Assembly (NCBI GenBank): GCA_010093705.1
Contig: MU006096.1
Coordinates: 615,908-679,907 of the forward strand
Source: Patellaria atrata CBS 101060
Taxonomy: Eukaryota > Ascomycota > Dothideomycetes > Patellariales > Patellariaceae
DNA: 64,000 nucleotides
Reading direction: 5' to 3'
The position numbers were made by a program, and so were the translations under genes. Position 1 is the first letter of the stretch; each line of letters opens with the position of its first letter. This document shows, piece by piece, positions 24,172 through 35,211 of the stretch. The notes below the pieces were generated by a model, which saw only the letters and a list, made by a program, of their open reading frames with translations, had not been told where the DNA came from and did not search any database.

Positions 24172-26663
24172 TGTAATACCGATCCTAGGATAGGAGTAAA
24201 CAGAGAAGAAAAGCCTCCGAAGTCAATGTCGATAAACGACGGAAAACCGTTTCAGTAAAATACTTTTGATTTGATGATCGAATTATCGAGGCACACGGTT
24301 GGCTGGTTGAGGTTTTGATGTTTTGGGGCCAAAAGTTCTCTGCCAGGAATGTTGTGCGCTGCGATTTTGCAGATTCGTTAGTGATGAGATCGTCTTCAGG
24401 AGACGAGAAAGATAATAGATTATTGAGTAGTGCGCTCTTTACAGGAAGATATTGGGATGAGAGGTACCTCTGTATATATGAACGAGTCGCGACGATGAAG
24501 TTGAAGGTACAAGAGTATCTGGTGTATGGGGGAAATTGCATTGATTTGGAACTGAGGGACGGGATGTTGAAGTGTGCACCTCAGCTACGATTCAAGGTGA
24601 TGGCGCCACGCACTGTGGCTGCTGGCGAAGTTAAATGGAAGGATGCGTACCTAGAACTAGAACTAGAACTGTGCAGTATCTCTAGCCCTGCAGGGAATGA
24701 TATAAATCACAGTAAACAAAATGTATTGGAGGTGGATGAAAGATGGAAGAAAGCTTCCAGAAATCATCTATATTGGAAGCGGCGGAAACTTTGGTACAGT
24801 TCACCCCATGATTCTAAAACTGTTAACCCAACCGATTCTCTGCCCCAACTGTTGAAGCGTTGTTCTTCCTAAACATGGAAGTGTGAACGAGTGACGATGT
24901 GTGAGATTTGTTTTCCAAGGAGAGCCTGAACTTGGCCTTGGTGCTTCTCCAAAACAAGGACACACACAAGATTCATCAAGCCGGGTTTGCAATGCTTCGC
25001 TTTATTGGCTCTTCTGGGCGAAACTTGCGTTTTGTATGACTGCACCGCTGTTATGCTCCTTAATGACGTCGTCATGCATTTATATCAGCTATATATTTAT
25101 ATCGGAGATTTTATATAACAAGGTATCCAAAGGTGTCTACCTACCTTGATTATGCTTGGGAGTGTATTTGATACGATTTCATTTGATGAGTTCGATATCA
25201 TTGCCTTACCCTCTACCCTCTGTACTGTACTCAGAAAGCACAGGGAAGTGCCTGTGCTTGACTGAACCTTCGCTAACAATCATGAGGCACGGATAGACTT
25301 ACACCCAACGCCGTAAGGTAGTTCTACTGCACCTTGCCTCTCCTCTTTTGACCGAATGCACTACTCTACTTGTCTTATCAAAGATATCTCTTTTGGATAT
25401 GATTCAAATTGTAGCTATGGTTGTCAGTCGCTTTTAGATTCTGTTCAGTTTTGGCCTAATATTCCCCCATGTCACCCTCGTAATAACCAACAACCGTATC
25501 CATGCTATACGAGTTCTATAAGTATATGCAGTAGATACTGCTTTGTCCTGAACGCATTGTAACTCCTAACCGTTTGCACTGTACGGTTGCTAAGTATTAG
25601 AGGGAGAGGCCGTTCATCTTTACAGTACACATTACATGGAAGTCAAAGGTTTGTATTCGTACTTCATCCTACAAGGAATTACGAGACGGAAGGGACAGGG
25701 GAGTAACTCACCGTACATTAAAAGCTACGAGTGGCATGATGCGAGGGGAATCAAGGGATATTTTGCAATACTGCCGGAAAATGATAAGAAGTAGAATGCT
25801 AAAGATTGATGCTTCCAATGGATACTCCGTACACTACAAAGCTTGGGGTACAGATACGAAGCAAGATAAATGTCGTCGGTATAGTCCAAGCTGCTGTGCG
25901 CTTGGATCAAGAATGACTCTGATAATATGTAGAGCCAGGGAAGATTCGATATGATACTAGAATGAAAAGTGCGCTATTACGTGTAAGGAGGTGTCAGATG
26001 CAAAAGCTGAGAGATGCTTCCTGTGTGGTAGAGAGGATGCCTTCGGATATAGTTTACGAGCATCTAATGTGAAGACATGTTTAATCGAATAGCTGATATC
26101 CTTACGAAACGCCGTTGAGAGAATAAACTACAAAGTAGGACGAGTGAAATTTCAAACTTTGATGCCGTCCAGATCTGTCCAATTTCTGAACACAGGTGCG
26201 TTATTCGAGGCGGTTGATACTGATTAAGACCACATTCGTGTAACTTATCCCTTTGCCAAAGTTTCCCGGATACTGTAGATTTATCGAAAAGCTTCCCTTG
26301 CGCTGTAGGGATAAGGAGAGGGCCGGAAACGAATTGACGTCAGATCCAGTGCTTTTGGGTGCGAGAAAGGGAAGATACTTCTTACTGTACACATCAATAT
26401 TTTGAAGTAGTTTTCCACTCCAGGGTCACAACCAGTGAGAGGCGTGGATAGTTGGGCGTGATCTCATGAATGAAAAAGGAGGCTGACTCAGCAAGCGTCG
26501 GTCCGTCGGAGCCCAACACGTCTCACTTTTGGGAGTGCGAACTCTTTTCCAAGCAATTATCATCACCCAGCAAGTTCCATCGCCACGCGCATCCAAACCA
26601 TTCGACTGACCCAGAGACTACTGGCTCAGTCCCCATCTTCTCATTTCGCGCTTCCAAAGTTTT
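24172..26663. other. Divergent intergenic region, no gene recognised
   Basis: About 2.5 kb between the starts of the Ca2+/H+ exchanger (-) and the F-box gene (+), so it must hold both promoters. The longest frame (24315-24872, +) has no domain and begins about 140 bp upstream of the exchanger start. Small items are a CTAGAA triplet repeat near 24650-24670 and TGTACTGTAC at about 25220-25230. Confidence 0.5.
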
Positions 26664-29600
26664 ATGCAACCAGAGCTTCCTGACGTTACCCCAAAAGCTC
26701 CATCAGAACCTGCCCAACAAGAACTTTCAGAACCATCTTCCCAGCATGGACTGCACTACAATCATGATCGCCCGCTCCACCTCCGGCACGAGGAGGTCGA
26801 GCGGAGCGGACCCTCATCGCTATTGTGGGAGGAGGATATGTCAAAGTACTCGTCACCAGAACGTGACGAATCGGACGCGCCGTCTTTTGAGCGATTGAGC
26901 AAATCTTTAACGCCTCCGGGCCACCGCATCGCAGAATATGAGAGCTCAAAGACTCCTACGCGAGAATTGGACTTTGAAGAAGTAGATTTTCGTGTTGCTA
27001 GGAACTCACGCCAACCTGAAGACGGAAGGTCTGCGATATCTTTTCTGCCCAACGGTAAGTGAACGATAACCATTTGGTTTTATGTAACAGTTGTAGTGCT
27101 AATTGGAATTACTCTCTAGAGATATTGACCCATGTATTATCACATCTATCTCCTACTGATCTCTCTGCAGTCAGTCTGGTTTCCCAACGATTTCATAACC
27201 TTGTAACGACACCACATGCGTGGCGAGTTGCTTTCGCTCGATACTTCCAAGGACAGAATGCGATTGCGGCAGCTACAGGTTTTTTTGAGTCTAATAACGG
27301 ACGCGAAGATCTACGTTCAGATAAACGATATTTCACGAGGCTTACCGCACTTGCATCTTGGAGAAGCGAGTATATTCTTCGAACTCGCTTGCTAAGATCA
27401 CTTACAAGAGGTAAACCGACCCAAGCGCTAGGCTCACCGAACAATAGTCGCTCTGGCCTAGGTCAAAATGCTAACGCTATTGTCATGTATAACTCCAATC
27501 TTTTGGCGTTGGTGAACCATATGCATGCCGCATTTGGCGATGGTCTCAACAAACGCTTTCCGCGCTTCTTACATGGCGCTGATGAGTTTGGAATTGCATC
27601 CATGAGCGAAGCGAACATCGGCAAAGTACAGAGTTGGGGTTTATCGGACCAACCAACGTTCCTTCAGTTTTCAGAGTTGTTCCCTGGGGATGCACAATGG
27701 GGCCTCGGTGCAGGGGATATTGTAGGTTGCCCCAATGTGATGGACGTTAGCCAACCTTGTGGAATGATCTACGGGGAAGGACACCCAGGAGGAGCACTTT
27801 ATTTCCGTTCGATTGATGAAATGCGTGGCAACCGCATCAACGTCCCGGTGGAGCTCTCCATTCTGGATCTTGGTATTCCTAATGTCGCTACCAATGATGA
27901 ATCAATCTGCTCCGTCTGGATAGCGAAGTCTCGATCCATCCCAACTCTATCCGAGGGCCTCGTGGGTATTCTCTCTGGGTCCTCCTCAGGAATTGTCTCT
28001 TCGTTCAGTCTTGGGACTGATGGTCTTCGTGATCAACGCATCACGCGTGGGGAATTGACCGCCAAGTGGGTTCTGAGTCCCGGCGTTCCAGTCATAGCTA
28101 TAGCTGTAGACGATACCTATTCCATCAAGCGCCAAGCTCAGAACCGTATATGGGCTGTGGCGCTCAACGCTTTGGGGGAGGTGTTCTACTTAACGAAATT
28201 TCCCCAGAGACCCAAGGCAGAACGAGGAACGAAATCGGACACCAAGGGCTTGGAACGTCTTGCCTGGATAACTGGTAGGTCTGTGTACTGGAACCTTGTG
28301 GAGCCCAGTAGACGAGCTGCACGATCAGATCCGTATAATGTTGGTGTTGATGGTAGCTATTCTCCTCGTTCTTCCTGGAATGGTACATGCTTGAATACGA
28401 ACCAAATCAGGGCTGAAACAAGAGAAGTTGAAGAGTTCTTGTTGAAAAGACCCAAGGACTTCCAGAAATCCTGCCTTGGGTGGGATATGCAACGGAAGTT
28501 AGAAGTCGATTTTGCTGGTGACGATGGAAATTACGCCGGGGAATCTGTCATCGTAATAAGCTGTGGCCTCGATGAGGGTCACCCTAGTAGTGCTCTTAGA
28601 TTCACTAGATGTAAAGTCACAGAGCAGTTACTAGAGGAAGCCAGCTCAAAAACTGAACAGCACGCTCCGCCTTGGGGTTCCGAGCTGGAATCGATCTTCG
28701 GCAATTCAAAAGGTACTTCACGGCTCTCTCTTTCATCCGCCTCCCATGGTCGACAGGATAGAAGATCTTCTAATTCACTTTCTGGATCCTCGCCTGAACG
28801 AGCAGGCCGATTCGAGGAGTGGCGGACTTCCTCGTTTTCATTTGGCTCGCCAAAGCCTCCCGCGATAGCCACGTCTGCCATCGATATGTCAACTTATAGC
28901 TTGCTGACTTTGTCCGAAGATCCTGTGCTTGGATTCTCGGGAGTCTCAACAGCGTCTTCTCCCTTCGCTTCGCCTCTCTCATCCGATTCCCAACCAGCTT
29001 CTCCAGCAGATATTCCTGGTCAGAGAGCGCGCTTTCTTGCAATGGGAACCAAAAATGGAATCATATTTCTTTGGGATATCAGAGCACCGGTGTCTAAGTC
29101 TTCAGACTTTGTTAACACCGTTAAACCTCTACGAATAATCTATACTGATTCACCCGAGATTTCATGCATTGCTCTGACCGGCTTGTATCTCGTTCACGGT
29201 GGCAATGATGGACTCGTTCAAGCTTGGGATCCACTCACGTCCACAACTCAACCCATACGTACCATTAACTCACGCTTTTCATCTCGCGCTCGTCGCCGCC
29301 TTGTCCAAGCGCAGGCTACGCCGCAAGGTGTAGGTATCAATATGTTTGCTGCTGGCGCGATATGTTTAGACCCAGATCCTACCGTGCTCCGCGGAGTCGT
29401 ATCGCTCGGAACTCATCTGCGCTATTGGAGCTACAGTTCTTCAGCGATTGATCAATATAAGGGTCACAAGCGCAGACCTCGACGCTCTGAGCGCGGCAGT
29501 AATAACGGTGGTGAAAGGTTTGCTGGAGGCGGCAGTAACAATCTTAAGCACTATATTGCTAATGAAAAATATGAACTCGAACGCGAGGAAGAGCATCGTG

Positions 29601-30217
29601 CACGCGAAGCCGATCACCTCGCGGGAAGATTTGGTATTGATCTGCTCGATAACGAAGATGAAGCAATAGCTTATGCTGCTCTTTTGTCTCAAGAAACCTT
29701 AGCATTAGATGAACAGCGACGTCAGAGCGAGAGCAGCATGGAAACTAGCGTTTTGCAGCAAGGTCTGTCCTCCGGTAGTGTTTTCACGAGCTCCACAGTC
29801 ACACCTGAAGGGAGTCCCAAGAACTTGACCTCGTCGTCACCAATTCTCAAAGACGACTCGGAGTTGGATGCGGAAATTGCGGAAGCTATAAGAATAAGCC
29901 TACAGGAAGAAGCGATAAGGTCCGGTCAGACAGATATTTCGATGCATGGCACGGGCTCTGCAAGCTTTCATATTCCTATACGATATACTAAGCATCGAAA
30001 GTCCGGACGCTCTACTAGTTTAAGTGATTCGCCTCCGGAGAGCAGCGTTCCCTCATCTAGCAAAGCTGAAGAGATGAGCGACCTAGAATTTGCCCTACAG
30101 CTAAGTATAGCAGAGGAAGAGAGTAGAAACGAAGTCTCTGAGTTAATCGACGAGTTTCCCGCTCTAGATCCACCTAGTAGAGGAACAGGAAAGGGGAAAG
30201 GGAAAGGCCGCGCATGA
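26664..30217 (+). CDS. F-box protein with WD-like blades and ubiquitin-interacting motifs
   Basis: Probably the substrate-recognition subunit of an SCF ubiquitin ligase. Two exons: 26664-27054 and 27120-30217 (1162 aa). The F-box starts at the splice junction, LPNEILTHVLSHLSPTDLSA then VSLVSQRFHNLV (residues about 128-160). The middle is a long region with beta-propeller-like segments, clearest at about 767-845 (FLAMGTKNGIIFLWDI and LYLVHGGNDGLVQAWDP). The last 160 residues are acidic and carry UIM-type helices: LDAEIAEAIRISLQEEA (about 1046) and DLEFALQLSIAEEESR (about 1118). A third, weaker helix is EAIAYAALLSQETLALD. The C-terminus is a short Gly-Lys tail. A protein that both joins an SCF and binds ubiquitin is suggested, but I do not recognise a named orthologue. 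Confidence 0.85.
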
Positions 30218-30622
30218 GTTGTTGCTTATGCGAGTGGAGTTCTAGGTATAATCTCATGGAGGAGCTGTATTGTGCACCTCAGATTTCATTCAGTTCGTTA
30301 TTGATTGCAAGTTTCCTTTCTCATTGGTGTATTTAATAAGCCGCGGTCGCAAGACCTCACCTGTTTATTTCTCACTGATACTTGTTGCTAATAGATTTTG
30401 ACCAATTTATCTTTCGCTCTATATCTTCTAATTACCTTGATCCTATCTTGATGGTAAACTTGGGAGGTGTCGGGTAACCATTAGGTTAAAGTTAAGTAAC
30501 GTACCTTAATGGAAGGTAGGAAGCCTATTTCCACATTCGGCATGCGCGTTAGTATGGCGCACGTCCTTTGGCAAATTCATTGTATGTTCAAGATATTCCT
30601 CAGGGAATCAATAGTCTTAAAT
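30218..30622. other. Intergenic region between two plus-strand genes
   Basis: Holds the 3' flank of the F-box gene and the promoter of the next gene. An in-frame ATG at 30509 would extend the next protein by 38 residues of ordinary composition. No separate gene is seen. Confidence 0.5.
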
Positions 30623-33600
30623 ATGGATGACGCAACAATGGAGAACCACACAGATGCGTCTGTACAAGAGGACGAAATTTCTACAAGCGACGCAACTACC
30701 AGCGATGTCAACGCTGAGCAAATCCAGACGGATTCTAGATCAGAACCACTTCTAGAGCTCGAATATGAGCCCACAGTCCTTGAATTTACGCGCTTCCATG
30801 GTCTCTCGAAGAACTTCCAAGAAGCGACTTTGAGCAAATGGAGTTTGCAGCTAGACTTTGAAAATGACGACGAGCAGCTCGAACAACTCTTATTCCCTAG
30901 TCTTACGGATTCTAAAGTCAAAGAGCGCCTAGTTATTAACAAGTCTCCAGCTGAGCTTTTAAAGACGATTCTCACCCTATCAGATTGTCCAAGTTCTACT
31001 GATGTTTCCGATATACCAAGAAAGTATGCACAGCTGAAAGTCGAGTTACCCGTTCTAAACACTGAGCCTGAAATGGATATGCTTAAATTCGGATGTACTG
31101 CGGTGTCCGATTTGAAAGATTTCGGATTCCCCTTAGAAGATATCGACGAAGAGAATGATGAAGGACTGCAGTGGCCGTCGAAGTCTCGACGCTACACCAC
31201 TTCCTGGGACTCACGAGCTAGAGCCGAGAAGCTGAAGGTATCTAGACACGGACTCATGTTCCTCCAGAATTTAATGGGGAGTAACGAAAACCATGAAAAG
31301 GCCATTGTTCAATCTCAAACGGACACTACATACGAAAGGGTAAATCCGTCAATATCTGGTCCGAAATAGCGGCTAATACTAGTAGAGGGCAACGTTCGAG
31401 CCAGTTACGCCACCATTACTTCCACTCAGTCCTCCTTTGAAATACTTCGAGCCGTTCTCTCCTGCAGGCTATCTCGAACCTTGGTCAGACCTTGAAGATA
31501 CTACCGCTGCTGAGCTTCGAAATATAGATGAAGAGCTAATGAAGAAGGATGCTATAGTGCCTATCGCTAACGGGGAGGATGGTAATATAATACAGCAACT
31601 GTCGTCCGAAGATATCACCCGAATTTACAGTCCCTTAGTATCAATAGGCAAAAGCGCATCTATATCTCCACAGAAGCGGAAACTTTCTGACCTAAAGGTC
31701 GAAGGCCCACTCACACCACCGATCTTTGATCAGTTGTCGGTCAAAAAAGGGAAATTAGTGTCCTTCCCCGACGTTATTCATGACTTTATACCTAAGATTT
31801 CTAACCTAGTTGAAAATACAGAGGACCCAATGAACCCAACAGGAGATGTTGATGCATTCTTCAACGAATGTTTTACCCCATTTGCCGAAAAGGCTCAAAG
31901 AGAACTGGAAAATGAACAACTAGTTGAAGCAGACTGCACGAAGAGAGTCAGTGTACCTGAAGTCGAGCAAATAGTACCACAGAGGCCTTGGGAAGTGTAT
32001 TGTTCGAAGCCTCGAGGAGGGCCAGTAATCCCGCGGACTGAGCTCGAGGCTCAACGTAAGATGCTGCTGCGGACTAAGCACGAAGATCTACGCCAGTTCC
32101 ATCACTGGCATGGTGTGTCAAAGATTGAACGCGAACTCAGATGGAGCCCATTTCCTCCCGAACTAGAAAAGATCAAGTTAGAAGAACAGATCGATTATGA
32201 AGATCAACTAAACGACTTTTTGAATGGTTTAGATATCCAAGATATCGTTCGTAGTGACTCGCTTACCTGGAACCCGGAAGGGTTGAGGCTATTTGACGAC
32301 AAGGAAGATACCGATGAAGAGGTTGAACCCGACCCGCATATTGAACGTCTAATTGCGTATTTCCGGGGCGGGACTGGGGATATACACCGTACACAGATTG
32401 ATTCAGTCCCCGAAGAGAATCTTACTTCTGCGAGGAGTGAGCTCATTCTCAGACGTATCAATACTGTGAAACAGGACTTCCTTTCGAAGCACGTCTCTGA
32501 CGGGAATGCTATAACCAATCATGCTCCAAAAGATAACAATGTTATGTTTGGTAGCAGGTTTTCGGCTGCAGCTGCAATTTCGAATTTCATGTCTCTGCAT
32601 GGTAAGAGTAGGACACCGGAGACGGGACCAGTTTCTTCCCAAACAGAGCAGGTTCCAAACCTGGACTCTAAAAGCACAGTTGAAGAATGGACAGTTCTTC
32701 CGACCTCCACGAAGGCCACTCCGCATGTCGCTCAAGCGACACTGCCACCCGGTCTGGCAGTCAAACAGCTGCTACCTTCTCTACCTCTTTCTCCATCTCC
32801 GATCTCAACAAGCATTATTCTCTCTTCCGACTTGCTTTCACGTCGGTCCTTGATTCGCAGTCTGGAACATTTCTTCACGGGAAATGCATTCATCTACCGT
32901 GATGATGCACGTATAACACCTCCAATGGTTCCGTCCACTTCCGGGTTTTCAAACCCTAAGGAAGCCGACGAACCTGATATTCTGATATCTCCGGCATTAG
33001 GGTTGTTTTTAACGACACTACAAAAGATTAAGCAGAGACCGTTGCCAGGTCAAGCCGCTCAGCCAGAAGGGATCAAGAACAGAATTACTGCTATGTCCTC
33101 AAAAGTTGAGAAGTTAATGGTATTAGTCAGTGAAGGCCGGACCGATTATAAGCATTTCAATGGAACGGCCGACTCGATGGAAGACCAACAGGTCAATGAA
33201 TACCGCCTGCTTGAGTCTCGAAATTGTGAGGCGTTATGTGATCTCATAAGTTATTGCACCCTAGTAGATGCCGACGTATATGTGCAGTACGTGCCTGGTG
33301 GTGAGGCTAAGTTAGCACAATGGATTGCTGGACTAGCTACTCGTTTTTCTACATCCAGCGAAGAACAGAACGAATCGCAACTGATACAAGACGAGACGCT
33401 CTGGGAGCTTTTCCTGCGACGCGCTGGCTTCAATGCTTATGCTGCTCAAGTTGTTCTATCTTCCTTGAAGTCATCTTACGGCTCTGAAGCTGATCTCCAA
33501 AGCAACAGACCTGCTGCTAGGGAGTTATTTGGGCTGCCAGCATTCGTCAATATGACTCCTGAGGAGAGATTAGAAAGATTCCAGGGAGTAATGGGAGGGG

Positions 33601-33695
33601 CAAGAGTGTTGAGAAAGGTGAATGCTACCCTTGAGAAGAGCTGGCCAAGCGCTTGTGACGGGTTTGCGGCATTGGGAAACGAGAAAATGGGATGA
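30623..33695 (+). CDS. Zip2/SHOC1-like protein with inactive XPF-type fold (tentative)
   Basis: Two exons, 30623-31339 and 31386-33695, joined by a 46-bp phase-0 intron (1008 aa). The N-terminal two thirds is acidic and poorly ordered, with short conserved-looking blocks such as PSLKYFEPFSP-type (PPLKYFEPFSPAGYLEPW) and DVDAFFNECFTPFAEKAQ. Residues about 705-880 follow the strand-helix order of an ERCC4/XPF nuclease (SIILSSDLLSRRSLIRSLEH, then DILISPALGLFLTTLQKIKQ, then EKLMVLVSEG, then LCDLISYCTLVDADVYVQY). No ERKxxxD active-site motif is seen. Residues about 910-1000 look like tandem helix-hairpin-helix (RRAGFNAYAAQVVLSSL and LPAFVNMTPEERLERF). XPF-like folds without catalytic residues plus HhH are known in Zip2/SHOC1 meiotic crossover proteins. 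That identity is an inference. The start could instead be 30509. Confidence 0.6.
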
Positions 33696-33833
33696 GCGAC
33701 GGTGCCCGACATTTTGCAATCTGTTCCCCTATAATACGCGTTGAGCTATGTCTCTGGATTTCAACTACTATATAGGGTGTCTAGACTATCAAGAACTCCC
33801 ACCTATGCGCCTTGTCAGACCGTGTCTCGTTGG

Positions 33834-34463
33834 TCAGTTATCGACAGGGGCTCCGTCAAATCCCTTACCACCTTTGCTACCTCTCCAGTACATCTTACCT
33901 GGTAATCTGTCCGTTACACCTTCGACCATGTTCTCACAGAAAAGGTGTTGTTTGGCATACAGTAGTTGCTTGCCATATCCTTTCCCGTCTCTCTCAGCTC
34001 TGATACCAGTTTCATCTTCTATCTTCTTGCCTGTCTTCTGCCCACATAACACATCCTCGTCCAGATTCCCGACATACAATTCAGTGTCATTAGGAGCATT
34101 GTCGGACATATACGTAAGGGGACTTCCGCACTCGCTACAGAAACTTCTTTTTGCAAAGCTCGATGATCTGTAGGTTTTGTAGGTAGGGAACGAGCTGAGA
34201 GGAGGTTGAATGTTCTGGGTAGGGATCGTGATAAGTTGGGGTAAGATAGATCCCATTGCTTTACGGCACATGGTACATTGGCAAGTTCCATTCTAAAGGG
34301 GTTAGTTTTCAGTTGAGAGAGATTCTAGTAATTTTCCTGGGAACCGTAAGAAACATACATCAGCTGGAGGCCAATCGGAATCCGGCGAGAAGGAGATCTT
34401 GTATTGAATTGCTTTGCAAAGACATCCTCCAGTGATGAACTCTGGACGAGCGTTTGAAGCCAT
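33834..34463 (-). CDS. GFA/CENP-V zinc-binding domain protein
   Basis: Small cytosolic zinc protein of the glutathione-dependent formaldehyde-activating (GFA/CENP-V) fold. Two exons, 34463-34359 and 34292-33834 (187 aa), a usual length. Zinc ligands are visible in order: GGCLCKAIQYKI (residues about 12-23), then NGTCQCTMCRKAMGS at the start of exon 2, then FCSECGSPLTY near 95. The substrate is not predictable. Many fungal members are of unknown function and are not formaldehyde-active. It is convergent with the preceding plus-strand gene, the two stops being about 140 bp apart. Confidence 0.9.
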
Positions 34464-35211
34464 ACTACAAAGCATGAGCTGTATGTAAGTGCTGATTAGG
34501 AACAGGTCATCAGTTGAATTTGAAGTTGGGTGAGGTTTTGCCTGCAGTAGAGTTACCTAGATGAGGATATGCATCTTATACTAATTCATAACTACCTAGC
34601 ATGCATGTATACCCCGTACAGGTCTTCGAAAGGGCGTGCTTGGATATTATCTCCAACATATGAAATCAGTGGCGGGAGAGTATTTAGAGCTATAGTTCCA
34701 ACGCAGTGTAGATCCTACATGCTTGCATTATTCAACAAGCATCGGATTGTTCGCATTCGTTTCAATAGTCCCATTAGAAATATCATGATTTTGGTCAAGG
34801 CTTAATCGTACTGTGAATACAAAGTCTGAAGTGTTGACGATGTAATGTACTGTCGTACTGTTCACATATGGTACTGTACAAGTTCGGGAACGTCATGGAG
34901 GAGGGGCAGGGGGTTGTATCACGTTCACCTCCGAGCCCGGTTTCCGCATCTGTCATCAACAGAGAAGCAACAACCTCTCCTGGAGTAAGATCCACCTGCT
35001 TTATGCCCGCACTTATTTAATCGTCCTCAGATTCTTCAATATTACGTTCTCCAGCATGGCGCAATGACGGGAGCGATTACCTGCTCGTGCCGCAACAGCA
35101 AGTCGCGTCATTTAGTATACTTTGATCGATGCGTCTTGCTACCTGTTCCTTTGGTGTATGTTACCTAGCTAAACACAGTTGTTGATCGTTGGATAAAGAC
35201 AGAGAACCGCA
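34464..35211. other. Divergent promoter region
   Basis: About 750 bp between the GFA gene (-) and the Asi-like gene (+), so it holds both promoters. GTACTGT/ACAGTAC words cluster at about 34845-34880. No gene is supported. Confidence 0.5.

Noticed and set aside
24315-24872. 185-codon plus-strand frame as a gene
   Set aside because: No domain, arbitrary composition, and it sits in the promoter space of the Ca2+/H+ exchanger gene.
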